Assembly: GCF_000426185.1 (NCBI RefSeq)
Contig: NZ_AUEW01000007.1
Coordinates: forward strand, 124,001 to 188,000
DNA length: 64,000 nt
From: Cellulomonas sp. URHD0024
Lineage (GTDB): Bacteria; Actinomycetota; Actinomycetes; Actinomycetales; Cellulomonadaceae
Direction of reading: 5' to 3'
The notes below the pieces were generated by a model. It saw nothing but the letters and a program-made list of their open reading frames with translations, did not search any database and was not told the DNA's origin. The position numbers were made by a program, and so were the translations under genes. The stretch's first letter is position 1, and each line of letters opens with the position of its first letter. Shown in pieces: positions 24,411 through 32,063 of this stretch.

Positions 24411-25622
24411 ATGACCATGCGGGGAACGACCGGGCGACTCGGGCTCGCCGTCCTCATGCTCGGCCTGGCCGACGCCATGGCCAAGTCCTACTTCGTCCTG
24501 TTCACCGTCGGCACCGTCGGTGCGACCCCGGCGCAGGCGGGCCTGCTCGCGACGCTGACCGGCGCGGCGGGCATCGTGGTGAGCAGCTGGTGGGCGCGTC
24601 GGTACGACCGCCACCCGGCACGCCGATACGCGGTGGCGGCGTGCGTCCTGGGGGCGGCGGGGTACGCCCTGCTGGCAACCACGCCGTCGTTCGCGGGACT
24701 GGTCGCACTGAGCGTCACCCTGCTCGCAGCAGTCCAGGCGGCCTTTCCCCAGCTGTTCGCCGCTGCTCACAGCGACGCGTCGACGGCCGGCCGCCCGATC
24801 GCCGTCCTCCGGTCCGTGTGGTCACTGGCCTGGGCCGTCGGGCCTCTCGTCGGCGCCGTGATCGTGACGTGGCGCGGGTACGGCGCCCTGTTCACGGCGG
24901 CTGCCGTCGCCCTGTTGGCCGCAGCCGCATTCGCAGCTACGACGCGTCGGCCCACCACCCCGGTGGAGAGCCGAACCAATGCTGCGTCCTCGCTCGTGGC
25001 ACTGCGCGGGAGGTCCTTCTGGTTTCGGGTGGTCGGGTGCGTGGTGCTCTTCCACCTCGCGATGTTCTCCGGTTCGTTCGTGCTCCCACTGTTCATCACG
25101 GACGAGCTCGCCCAACCGCCGTCGGCTGTCGGTGTCATGTTCTCGGTCTGCGCGGCCGTCGAGATCGCGGCAGCGCTCGCGCTGGCGCGCGTGCCGGACC
25201 GGATCTCGGCACGGTCCCTGCTGTGCGGTGGGCTCGCGACTTTCGTCGTCTTCTTCGTCATGGCCGCGGCCGCATCGCGGTTGGCATGGTTGCTCGTCGC
25301 TCAGGTGCCCCGCGGCGTGGCCATCGCCGTGGTCGGTGCCGTAGGAATCCGGTTCTTCCAGGAAGCGTTTGCACCGTTCACCGCCCGGGCCACGACTCTG
25401 TTTGCCAACGCCGTCACGGTCGGACTGCTCCTTTCCGGAGTTCTTGCCGGCGTCGTCGTCGAGAATCTCGGATATCGAGCCGCCCTGCTCGCCTGTGCGG
25501 GAATCGCGCTGCTCGCGACGCTGCTCTTCGCGTCCGTGCCGACGAGCCGTACCGACAGTGAGCCTGCTCGCGGCATGGTCGCGGACGACCCGCACGCCCG
25601 CACCGCGCCACCGGAGTCGTAG
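24411..25622 (+). CDS. MFS transporter, sugar-efflux (SetA)-like
   Basis: A 403-aa membrane protein with about 12 hydrophobic segments. The first helix begins LGLAVLMLGLADAMAKSYFV. The loop WWARRYDRHPARRYAV corresponds to motif A (weakly conserved), and the second half has SVCAAVEIAAALALARVPDR at the equivalent position. The overall pattern resembles SetA-type sugar efflux transporters, but the substrate cannot be fixed. A second ATG lies six bases later. It is divergent from the truncated arginase gene. Confidence 0.8.
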   Translation: MTMRGTTGRLGLAVLMLGLADAMAKSYFVLFTVGTVGATPAQAGLLATLTGAAGIVVSSWWARRYDRHPARRYAVAACVLGAAGYALLATTPSFAGLVALSVTLLAAVQAAFPQLFAAAHSDASTAGRPIAVLRSVWSLAWAVGPLVGAVIVTWRGYGALFTAAAVALLAAAAFAATTRRPTTPVESRTNAASSLVALRGRSFWFRVVGCVVLFHLAMFSGSFVLPLFITDELAQPPSAVGVMFSVCAAVEIAAALALARVPDRISARSLLCGGLATFVVFFVMAAAASRLAWLLVAQVPRGVAIAVVGAVGIRFFQEAFAPFTARATTLFANAVTVGLLLSGVLAGVVVENLGYRAALLACAGIALLATLLFASVPTSRTDSEPARGMVADDPHARTAPPES

Positions 25623-25943
25623 CCGGCAGGTGCATGCCGCATCGACGTCGACGGCGGCTCGTCCAGCAGCTCCACGCTGAGCGGTCGGGCCATCGTGCAC
25701 GGACCTCTCGTTCGGCTTGGCGCCGGGTGCACGGCGGAGCATCACGCGCGCAACCGCGGTCGGGGCCAGGTCAGCCGAAGATGTTCGTGCCGCGCCGTGG
25801 TCGCTCGGCATGAGCCGAGCGTCCGAACGTCGACGTCGCGTTGTGCGTCACGTGCCGCGCTACGGTGCTCGGCCCGGTGAGGACGCCACGGGCCAGGATC
25901 ATCAAGTTGTTGCGCAAGGTGAGGGCAAAGATGCTGCGATGGA
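25623..25943. other. Gap with an open minus-strand fragment
   Basis: Between the MFS gene and repeat copy A. On the minus strand an open frame leaves the repeat boundary and reads FALTLRNNLMILARG, VLTGPSTVARHVTHNAT and then stops at 25771. It has the feel of a decayed C-terminus but matches nothing I recognise. Confidence 0.3.
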
Positions 25944-26047
25944 AGCTGTAGGAACTCATCGAACTTGTCCGACGCTCAACGGCTTGACCTGCTGTAGCTC
26001 ACATAGGTGAGCCTGCGCGCGTCTCACCTAGGTGTCCGAATCCTCAG
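25944..26047 (+). repeat. 104-bp element, full copy A
   Basis: Full-length, 104 bases. Starts AGCTGTAGGAACTCATCGAA and ends GTGTCCGAATCCTCAG. It has the best inner hairpin of the set: CACATAGGTGAG pairs with CTCACCTAGGTG (11 of 12). It lies 157 bases past the stop of the minus-strand MmcQ/YjbR gene. Confidence 0.9.
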
Positions 26048-26204
26048 CCCGCACCTCGTGATGCCCGAGCCCGTCTCGCTGATCTGCCCAGCCACCACGT
26101 GGCGTCGAGCGCCAGGTCCAGCTGTTCTCCTGACGGCGACTGCGAGTTGAAGCACGTGGTCGACCGATCACGCCGGTGAGTTCCCACGGGGACGAGCCGG
26201 CGGT

Positions 26205-26603
26205 TCATCCACCTGCCTTCAGCCGGAACGCGAGGCGGCGGGGCGCCTGCACGCGATAGCTGTCCGTCACGAGCTCGGCAACCTCGACCCAGTCCGTCTC
26301 GTCGTCCAGCACCATTCCCACGACATTCTCACCCCAGTCGGCCCGGAAGAACGGAGGGCCGGCATGCGCCAGCGCGGCCAACTCCCCGGGCGGCGCCCGG
26401 AAGGTCATCAGGATGGCCGGATGGTCCAGATCGACATACGCCGACCGCCTCTCGTCGGTGGTGTAGACGTGCAGGAACGTCCGCCGGCGAATCCGCCACC
26501 GCAGGCCGATCCACGCCGGCTCCTCGTACGCCTCGGGCAGTTCCCCGCAGATCACCCGGAGCCGGCCCACAACGTCGGGTGGAACGTCCGCGATGTCGCT
26601 CAT
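26205..26603 (-). CDS. MmcQ/YjbR-family protein
   Basis: A 132-aa protein of the MmcQ/YjbR family (CyaY-like fold, DNA-binding suggested for some members). LPEAYEEPAWIGLRWRIRRR holds the typical E-x-x-W-x-G-x-x-W/F-x-V pattern. HVYTTDERRSAYVDLD follows, and FRADWGENVVGMVLDDETDW and VEVAELVTDSYRVQAPRRLA form the WxxLxxxLxxSYxxVAPK-like end. It is the only gene between repeat copies A and D. The role is unknown. Confidence 0.88.
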   Translation of the reverse strand: MSDIADVPPDVVGRLRVICGELPEAYEEPAWIGLRWRIRRRTFLHVYTTDERRSAYVDLDHPAILMTFRAPPGELAALAHAGPPFFRADWGENVVGMVLDDETDWVEVAELVTDSYRVQAPRRLAFRLKAGG

Positions 26604-26756
26604 CTGTACCTTCCTCCGCCCATCCTCCCCGCCGGGTAGGACATCAGCACATCAGAGTCTCCGGGGTTGGCAGGGCCGCGCCGACGTCATCGGACTATCA
26701 GGCCCAGCTCGGAGGACCTGTGTGCCCGCAGGTCCAACAACCCCAGGGCTGCGCAA

Positions 26757-26815
26757 CGCGTCTTCCCGAGCGATCGGCGGGTCCTTCCGAGCGACCAGCG
26801 CGTCTTCCCGCGGAT
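26757..26815. repeat. Short imperfect tandem repeat
   Basis: GCGTCTTCCCGAGCGATC, GGGTCCTTCCGAGCGACC and GCGTCTTCCCGCGGATCG occur in tandem, about 24 bases apart, in the gap between the MmcQ/YjbR gene and repeat copy D. No coding role is seen. Confidence 0.45.
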
Positions 26816-26821
26816 CGTGCG

Positions 26822-26925
26822 GACTGTAAGGACTCAGCGAATGTGTCCGGAGAGCACCGCTCTGACCGGGCATCGGACCAGTCGCTGAGGAGGCCCGCGT
26901 CTCACGAACTTGTCCGAATCCTCAG
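26822..26925 (+). repeat. 104-bp element, full copy D
   Basis: Full-length, 104 bases. Starts GACTGTAAGGACTCAGCGAA and ends ACTTGTCCGAATCCTCAG. Outer GGAC/GTCC pairing is kept and the inner GAG/CTC core is weaker. It lies 53 bases past the stop of the minus-strand CPBP gene. Confidence 0.88.
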
Positions 26926-26977
26926 GGCCGGCAGGTCAGGGCGACCGTTGTGCATCCGCGAGCCTCGCCGCTGGACC

Positions 26978-27826
26978 TCACTCCAGTGGCTGGCGGGTGG
27001 TGAGGTGCGTCTCGCGATCGTCCGGTGACGGCGGGTCCGCCAGGCTTGCGTTGCCGACGTCCATCGCTGAGGTGATCCCGGTCGCCCCTTCGTGTAGTCG
27101 CTTGAGCAACCACCATCCGTAGCCGATGAAGCCCAAGAGATACACGACACGGACAGCGAACGGCAGGTTGCCGGGGCTGACAAGCTGGAAGAAGTCCCCC
27201 AGAGCGTGCACTGCGGCCAGTGGCCAGATCGTCCGTAGATGCCAACGCAGCGCGGCGCAGGCGAAGCCGAAGGCCGCTGCATTGATGGTGATGAATATGG
27301 TGTCGCCCATGGGTCGCGAGAACCAGATACCGCTGAGCGTGTGGCCCGCCCCGAACAGCACGCCCACCCACACTGCCGCCCGAACCGGGCCGAGCACAGC
27401 CAGGACCCGTTGTACCAGACCGCGGCTGAGCGATTCCTCCGAGATCCCGATCGCGATGCAGAGGATGGCGGTGCTGAGCAGCTCGCGGGCAGTGCCCACC
27501 ACTCCGTCGAGCGAGTAGCTGACCGCCTCCAGCGCCAGCGGCGTCAAAAGCCACCAGGACCGGTCTGGACGCCGCCAGATCAGTGCTGCTGAACGGGTCC
27601 AGCCGAGCCAGAGAATCAGCCCGACCGGAACCGCTGCAGCACCAAGATTGATCAGCGTGTACCCGAGGTCTGGAAACCAGTGCGGTTGCAACGGAGCTAG
27701 CGCTTCGGCCAGCGCGAACAGCACGACATGCCAGACCATGGTCAGCACAACCGCAGTGAGGATGGGCCACCGGGTGATCAGGGCGCGCACACGATCGGCT
27801 GCCTTGGGCGCCCCCACTACGTCCAT
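26978..27826 (-). CDS. CPBP-family intramembrane glutamic endopeptidase
   Basis: A 282-aa polytopic membrane protein of the CPBP (Abi/CAAX protease) family. The metal or catalytic motifs are in order: EESLSRGLVQR (EExxxR), then VLFGAGHTLSG (FxxxH) and AAVHALGDFFQLV (the HxxxN/D position). At least seven hydrophobic helices are visible. Related proteins cleave prenylated or membrane substrates, or provide bacteriocin immunity. It lies between repeat copies D and B. The ATG at 27826 is preferred; upstream sequence is the TnsA-like remnant. Confidence 0.85.
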   Translation of the reverse strand: MDVVGAPKAADRVRALITRWPILTAVVLTMVWHVVLFALAEALAPLQPHWFPDLGYTLINLGAAAVPVGLILWLGWTRSAALIWRRPDRSWWLLTPLALEAVSYSLDGVVGTARELLSTAILCIAIGISEESLSRGLVQRVLAVLGPVRAAVWVGVLFGAGHTLSGIWFSRPMGDTIFITINAAAFGFACAALRWHLRTIWPLAAVHALGDFFQLVSPGNLPFAVRVVYLLGFIGYGWWLLKRLHEGATGITSAMDVGNASLADPPSPDDRETHLTTRQPLE

Positions 27827-27852
27827 CGACGTGACCTCCACCGACTCGTCTA

Positions 27853-28020
27853 TCAACGGCGGCAACCTACCGCTGTGACGGGGGCCTGGAGCGGCCGCGC
27901 CGCGATCCGGACGACGTTCGGATCGAAGTGGGCGCGCCAGAGGCACTCGAGCTCGAGCCGGCTCGCGTAGACGAGGTGCCCGCTGTTCGTCGTGGACCAA
28001 GAGGGTCCCGGATGGTGACC
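27853..28020 (-). pseudogene. TnsA-like transposase endonuclease remnant
   Basis: About 55 codons: NSGHLVYASRLELECLWRAH, then FDPNVVRIAARPLQAPVTAV. The pattern xVxxxSxLExxxLxxxxFDPxVxxxxxxP matches the N-terminal domain of TnsA-like heteromeric transposase endonucleases. The fragment begins within six bases of the boundary of repeat copy B and stops at 27853. No TnsB-like transposase is nearby. The short match keeps this tentative. Confidence 0.45.
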
Positions 28021-28025
28021 AAACA

Positions 28026-28129
28026 AGCTGTAGGAACTCATCCAATCTGTCCTGAGCGCGTCGCGCTGACCAGGCATGGGACAAGTCGGTGAGACGGCTC
28101 GCGTCTCACGAACCTGTCCGAATCCTCAG
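28026..28129 (+). repeat. 104-bp element, full copy B
   Basis: Full-length, 104 bases. Starts AGCTGTAGGAACTCATCCAA and ends GAATCCTCAG. GGACAAGTCGGTGAGAC pairs with GTCTCACGAACCTGTCC (14 of 17). It lies 60 bases past the stop of the minus-strand DHFR-like gene. Confidence 0.9.
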
Positions 28130-28189
28130 CGTCTGCGAGCCGGGGACCTGCAACCTGGTCTCGTGTACCGCCAGCCCCCGAGCGGAAGG

Positions 28190-28771
28190 TCAGCCGGACG
28201 TGGGTGCACCCACCCGGTAGTGCAGGTGCGTGACGCCGGGCGTAGCGAGGACGCGCGTCAGCTCGAGCTCTGCGGGGTCCGTGCCGAACAGGCGACGGCA
28301 GCTCCCGAGGACCAAGGGGTTTAGATGGATCTCCACCTCGTCGAGCAGCCCCTCGCGCAGCAGCGTCTGCGCGAGGCGGGCGCCGTGCAACATCACGTTC
28401 CTCTCGCCCGCGGCGGCCTTGGCCTCGCGCATGGCGGTCTCGGCGTCGGGCACGAAATGTGCCCAGCCGCTCTGCGGTGGCAACGGGGTGGCACGTGTGG
28501 GGATGAAGATGGGCACGCCGTGGTGGTCGCCGTTCCACTGCCCGTACTCGAACGTCTTGCGGCCGACGACGACGGCACCAGTCGCCATCAGCTCGGCGAA
28601 CACCTGACCGCTCAGCCCAGGAGGGTCGAAGTGGGGCAACGCCGCAGTGGGCTTGCCGAGCCACTCGTGCAGACGCTCACCGCCGGTCCCGAGCCCGTTC
28701 TCCGGCCCGTCGTCTGGGCCGGTGATGAACCCGTCGAGGGACATCGACATGTAGAGCACCGACCTTCCCAT
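28190..28771 (-). CDS. Dihydrofolate reductase-family (RibD C-terminal-like) protein
   Basis: A 193-aa DHFR/RibD_C-like protein. VLYMSMSLDGFITGPDDGPE is the FxSLDGF-type opening, GAVVVGRKTFEYGQWNGDHH the conserved GRKTFE helix, and ERNVMLHGARLAQTLLREGL the cofactor-binding G-A-x-L-x-x-x-L-L motif. IHLNPLVLGSCRRLFG is the P-L-V-L-G-x-G/C-x-R-L-F end. It differs from the copy at 20030-20611. It is followed downstream by repeat copy B. The substrate is unknown. Confidence 0.88.
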   Translation of the reverse strand: MGRSVLYMSMSLDGFITGPDDGPENGLGTGGERLHEWLGKPTAALPHFDPPGLSGQVFAELMATGAVVVGRKTFEYGQWNGDHHGVPIFIPTRATPLPPQSGWAHFVPDAETAMREAKAAAGERNVMLHGARLAQTLLREGLLDEVEIHLNPLVLGSCRRLFGTDPAELELTRVLATPGVTHLHYRVGAPTSG

Positions 28772-29157
28772 CAGGGACCCTCCTCGTTCCCCCGTTGAGC
28801 GCGACCGGAATGCTCAACCGAGCCGGACGCCTCGACCCTCGTCATACCGGGGGAGGGCGGCCGCGAGGTCGCCCCAGTGCGTGTGGCCGGCGCACCCGAC
28901 GAACAATGGCTCGCGCGACCGCGGCACGGAGATCAACACCATGGCGCGGCCGCTCGCGATGCTGGGCCACCCAGTTCCCCGACGGCTCGGCGGTGGACGT
29001 TCCCGTACCGGCGCATCTGTGACGGAGCGTCCTCGAAGGAGACCACGTCATCAGGCCCTTCATCTCAGATATCCATCCGAACGGGCCAGCCCCACTGGTA
29101 CCGTCTCGCGGTCCGATGAACGAACGCGGACGAAACCGACAACAGAGGAGCAAGCTG
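28772..29157. other. Divergent promoter region
   Basis: About 385 bases between the minus-strand DHFR-like gene and the plus-strand PLD-like gene. No recognisable gene. The last 20 bases hold the ribosome site GAGGAG of the PLD-like gene. Confidence 0.4.
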
Positions 29158-30438
29158 ATGAGGGGCGACACGCGCCTACCGTCGGGCCGGGCACGCGCTT
29201 TGGTCGCCGCCATCGGGGCACTGGCACTGACACTGTCCTTGAGCGTTGTGCCGGTCGTACTGGCGGAACCTGCACGCGCGGCGTCCAACACAGCCGTTCT
29301 GGGGCCGGTGTGGAACGACCCGGCGCAGGATCCCTGGGCCATCACCGACCGGCTCGAGACGCTGATCGAGGGCGCCCCGAGCGGCTCGATGATCAGGGTG
29401 GCCGTGCACCTGTTGACCGAGAACCAGAAAGAGCACCCCAGGGTGGTCACCGCACTGCACGAAGCCTTCAATCGTGGCGTCAAGGTGAGGGTGGTGCTCG
29501 ACAGGTCGGATAAGAACGACTTCAACCCGCTCCAAGATGACGGCGTGAAGCGCCTGCGCGCCGCATTGGGTAAGGACGTCAGCAAGAGCTCCTATTTCGT
29601 CATCTGCGGGGAGGGTCTGCCGCAAGGCGAATTCCGTGGGTGCAGTGCCAAGGCCTACATGCACAACAAGTTCTTCCTGTTCTCGGAGACACTGGGCAAC
29701 ACTCGCGTCGTCATGCAGTCCACAGGTAACGTGAACACGTCTAACGGCAAAGAATTGTGGAATGTGGCCTACGCGGTCGCCGAGCACGAAGACCTCTATG
29801 TCGCCTACCGTGACTACTTCGACAAAGAGTTGGCCACGCAGAAGCCTCACAGCTATTCGACCGTGACCGACGGCAATTTCAAGGCCTATTTCTTCCCGCT
29901 GGAGGCACCGGCTGGTAAGCCTGAGAGCGACCCGGGATCGGACACCATCGTCGGAATCCTCGACAACGTGATTTGTGACAAGAACACGACCGGCGGCACG
30001 TCCGATCACAAGACATTCATCCGGATCGCGCAGTTCGCGTTCAAGCGTGTCGAGGTGGCCAAGAAGCTTGACGAGTTGGCGAAAGATGGCTGTTGGATCG
30101 AGGTTGTCGTCAACGTCACCCAGATCGCACCCGAAGTCCGAACCATCCTCGACAACCCCCGTATCAATCTGGACAATGGGATTTGCTGGGTCCCGGAGCA
30201 AAAGCGTACGATCAGCATGCACGCCAAGTACATGCTCATCGACGGAAACTACGACGGTGTGCCCAACAGCCAGGTGGTGTGGCTGGGTTCCGCGAACTTC
30301 ACGATCGGGGCCCTGCGGTACAACGACGAGACCTGGATGAAGATCATATCCAACCCCAACAAGGGCAGCGCCTTCTTCGAGTTCCGCGAGCAGTTCAGGA
30401 AGGTCATGACAATGTGTGAAGACATGCGCGATTTGTGA
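29158..30438 (+). CDS. Secreted phospholipase D-like protein
   Basis: A 426-aa protein with a signal peptide: basic start (MRGDTRLPSGRARA), hydrophobic core (LVAAIGALALTLSLSVVPVV) and AXA cleavage near EPARAAS. Two PLD-type motifs are visible: MHNKFFLFSE (HxK, with Ser at the usual Asp position) followed by STGNVNTSNG, and MHAKYMLIDGN (HxKxxxxD) followed by WLGSANFTIG. It therefore probably cleaves phosphodiesters outside the cell. The ATG at 29158 is chosen for its GAGGAG ribosome site. Codon use is less GC-biased than in its neighbours (many AAT, TAT, TTC), suggesting transfer. A strong terminator follows. Confidence 0.85.
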   Translation: MRGDTRLPSGRARALVAAIGALALTLSLSVVPVVLAEPARAASNTAVLGPVWNDPAQDPWAITDRLETLIEGAPSGSMIRVAVHLLTENQKEHPRVVTALHEAFNRGVKVRVVLDRSDKNDFNPLQDDGVKRLRAALGKDVSKSSYFVICGEGLPQGEFRGCSAKAYMHNKFFLFSETLGNTRVVMQSTGNVNTSNGKELWNVAYAVAEHEDLYVAYRDYFDKELATQKPHSYSTVTDGNFKAYFFPLEAPAGKPESDPGSDTIVGILDNVICDKNTTGGTSDHKTFIRIAQFAFKRVEVAKKLDELAKDGCWIEVVVNVTQIAPEVRTILDNPRINLDNGICWVPEQKRTISMHAKYMLIDGNYDGVPNSQVVWLGSANFTIGALRYNDETWMKIISNPNKGSAFFEFREQFRKVMTMCEDMRDL

Positions 30439-30463
30439 CGACATGCCCTGAGATGCCGACCCG

Positions 30464-30505
30464 CCACACTCGTCCCTCCGCGCCACGTGGAGGGGGCGAG
30501 TGTGG
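30464..30505 (+). terminator. Terminator of the PLD-like gene
   Basis: CCACACTCGTCCCTCC at 30464-30479 pairs with GGAGGGGGCGAGTGTGG at 30489-30505, one bulge, 9-base loop. It begins 26 bases past the stop. The next 300 bases, to repeat copy C, contain no recognisable gene. Confidence 0.8.
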
Positions 30506-30800
30506 TGATCCGGCGCCGAGCGCAGGTCTTCGGATCTGAGCGTGGGTGAGGGTGGGCTCGGTGTCGCGGAGCTCGTCGACGAACTGCGCGACTCGACGAG
30601 ATTCCGGCCGTCGAGTCGACCCTCCAACCGGTCCTGGATTTCACTTCCACCCTGGCGGTCACCTGACGCGCAACGCACCAGCGTCCACGCGTCAACCGTG
30701 CGCCTGCGACAACTACCTGCGAACCGCGACAACCCGACGACTACTTAATGCGAATACGACAAGTCGGATGCGACTGGCCTGCCGAGCGATCTGAGCGTCT

Positions 30801-30904
30801 TACTGTAGGAACTCAGCGAACTTGTCCGCAGCCCGACCCTCTGACGTGCGGTCGGACACATTGGTGAGATACGGCTCGTCTCATCTACTTGTCCAAATCC
30901 TCCG
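30801..30904 (+). repeat. 104-bp element, full copy C
   Basis: Full-length, 104 bases. Starts TACTGTAGGAACTCAGCGAA and ends TGTCCAAATCCTCCG. GGTGAGAT/GTCTCATC stem uses two G-T pairs where other copies use G-C or A-T. It lies 60 bases past the stop of the minus-strand 274-aa gene. Confidence 0.88.
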
Positions 30905-30964
30905 ATTGGGGACGCCGCCGACGGAGTGGCGCTACAGAGCCGGCTGCTGGTATCCGGGAAGCGG

Positions 30965-31789
30965 TCAGACCGGCCGGGTGTGCCGCGCGTACGAGCCCTC
31001 CGATGGGTGCCACGGCTTCCGCGGTCCGTCCCAGTGCAGGCGGTCCGCGGCGGCCGGACTGGGCAGCGCGACAACGGACTCGTCGTGCAGGTGCCACTCC
31101 TCGCGGCTGTACGCCTCGGCGGCGATGAGCAGGGTGATGCCGGTCTCGCTGTGAAGGAGGACCTCGGTCAGCAGACCGGGATCCCTCAGGCCGTCGATCG
31201 TGGTGTCGTAGACGACCTCGACCGCGGTGATCCGGCCCCGCGCGAGATCGATCCGCGTGCACGGGCGGAGCCCGCCGACCTGCGACGCCGGCAGTGGGCG
31301 ATCGAGGGGATCGGCGAAGGACAGCCCGAAGTAGGCGTCCTCTTGGTAGATGCTCACCAGCGCGTCGGAGTCGCTGGACCTTGCTCGCAACCAGGCGTAC
31401 GGGGTGCGGAGGTCACCCGGCTCGGCCCACGCGGTTCCCTCGCCGGCCTGGTCGAGTTCCACTGCCCATTCCACGCCCTCCCAGGACACGACATCCCGCG
31501 ACGCGAAGAGCAGGGCGGCCGCGATGTTCCTGACCATCCAGTCGTGGCGCCCCGCGAGCTGGGGGGACAGCAGGTCGGACACGGCCTCAATCGTCATTGC
31601 TTCGAGCTGGACCTGCGATGGCAGGGGACCGTCACCGCGCGCCGACGAGAGCACGGGGAAGGGGCCGCCGTCTTCCCGGAAGACCGTCCACACGAGACCG
31701 TCAGCACCGGTGAACTCCCAGCCGATGCCGTCCCGCTGCCCGACGTCGCTCGCGACGATGGCGTGAAACTCAGAAGCCCAGTCGGTCAT
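30965..31789 (-). CDS. Hypothetical protein (274 aa)
   Basis: A 274-aa soluble protein of no family I recognise. It starts MTDWASEFHAIVASDVGQRD and has a long acidic, beta-rich body (FTGADGLVWTVFREDGG, VYDTTIDGLRDPGLLTEVLL, EAYSREEWHLHDESVV). No signal peptide, membrane helix or catalytic motif stands out. Codon bias is normal for the region, and the intact 275-codon frame argues that it is real. A small ORF on the same strand ends 28 bases upstream, suggesting a two-gene transcript. Repeat copy C follows. Confidence 0.75.
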   Translation of the reverse strand: MTDWASEFHAIVASDVGQRDGIGWEFTGADGLVWTVFREDGGPFPVLSSARGDGPLPSQVQLEAMTIEAVSDLLSPQLAGRHDWMVRNIAAALLFASRDVVSWEGVEWAVELDQAGEGTAWAEPGDLRTPYAWLRARSSDSDALVSIYQEDAYFGLSFADPLDRPLPASQVGGLRPCTRIDLARGRITAVEVVYDTTIDGLRDPGLLTEVLLHSETGITLLIAAEAYSREEWHLHDESVVALPSPAAADRLHWDGPRKPWHPSEGSYARHTRPV

Positions 31790-31817
31790 GCGCACCGCCC
31801 TTCACAGTCCATGAGGG

Positions 31818-31970
31818 TTACGCCGACGCGGGGTGACCAAGCCGGGCCGCGGTCTCCGCCGCGAGCTCCAACGTCAGGAACAGCGGGAGGGCGAAGACCT
31901 CGCCCGGCTCGAGCAGGACGAGCGGGGGGCGTGCCATCAGGGCGCCTCCGTCCACCGGGTCGGTACTCAC
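31818..31970 (-). CDS. Small hypothetical protein (50 aa)
   Basis: A 50-codon ORF from GTG at 31970 (or 39 codons from ATG at 31937). It reads MSTDPVDGGALMARPPLVLL, then EPGEVFALPLFLTLELAAET and ARLGHPASA. The composition is protein-like, with an amphipathic helix in the second half. It ends 28 bases before the 274-aa gene on the same strand, so they may be co-transcribed. Confidence 0.5.
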   Translation of the reverse strand: MSTDPVDGGALMARPPLVLLEPGEVFALPLFLTLELAAETAARLGHPASA

Positions 31971-32063
31971 TGGCCGAGGCACGAGTGTGCACCACGGGCG
32001 AGTGACCGTGGAACCCGGGGCGCCTACACACCATGGACCGTGCCGGCCGAGGCGAGCCTCCGC

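Noticed and set aside
29176..30732. Long minus-strand open frame opposite the PLD-like gene
   Set aside because: It is antisense to a gene with clear motifs and signal peptide; composition is that of a high-GC shadow frame.
14091..30904. 104-bp elements as classical integron attC sites
   Set aside because: The required GTTRRRY core and RYYYAAC partner are not present at the element ends, and no integron integrase is in the window. Only a looser integron-like analogy is kept.
14091..30904. The repeats as a CRISPR array
   Set aside because: Copies are 104 bases long and separated by 0.8-2.7 kb of genes, with no short regular spacers or cas genes.
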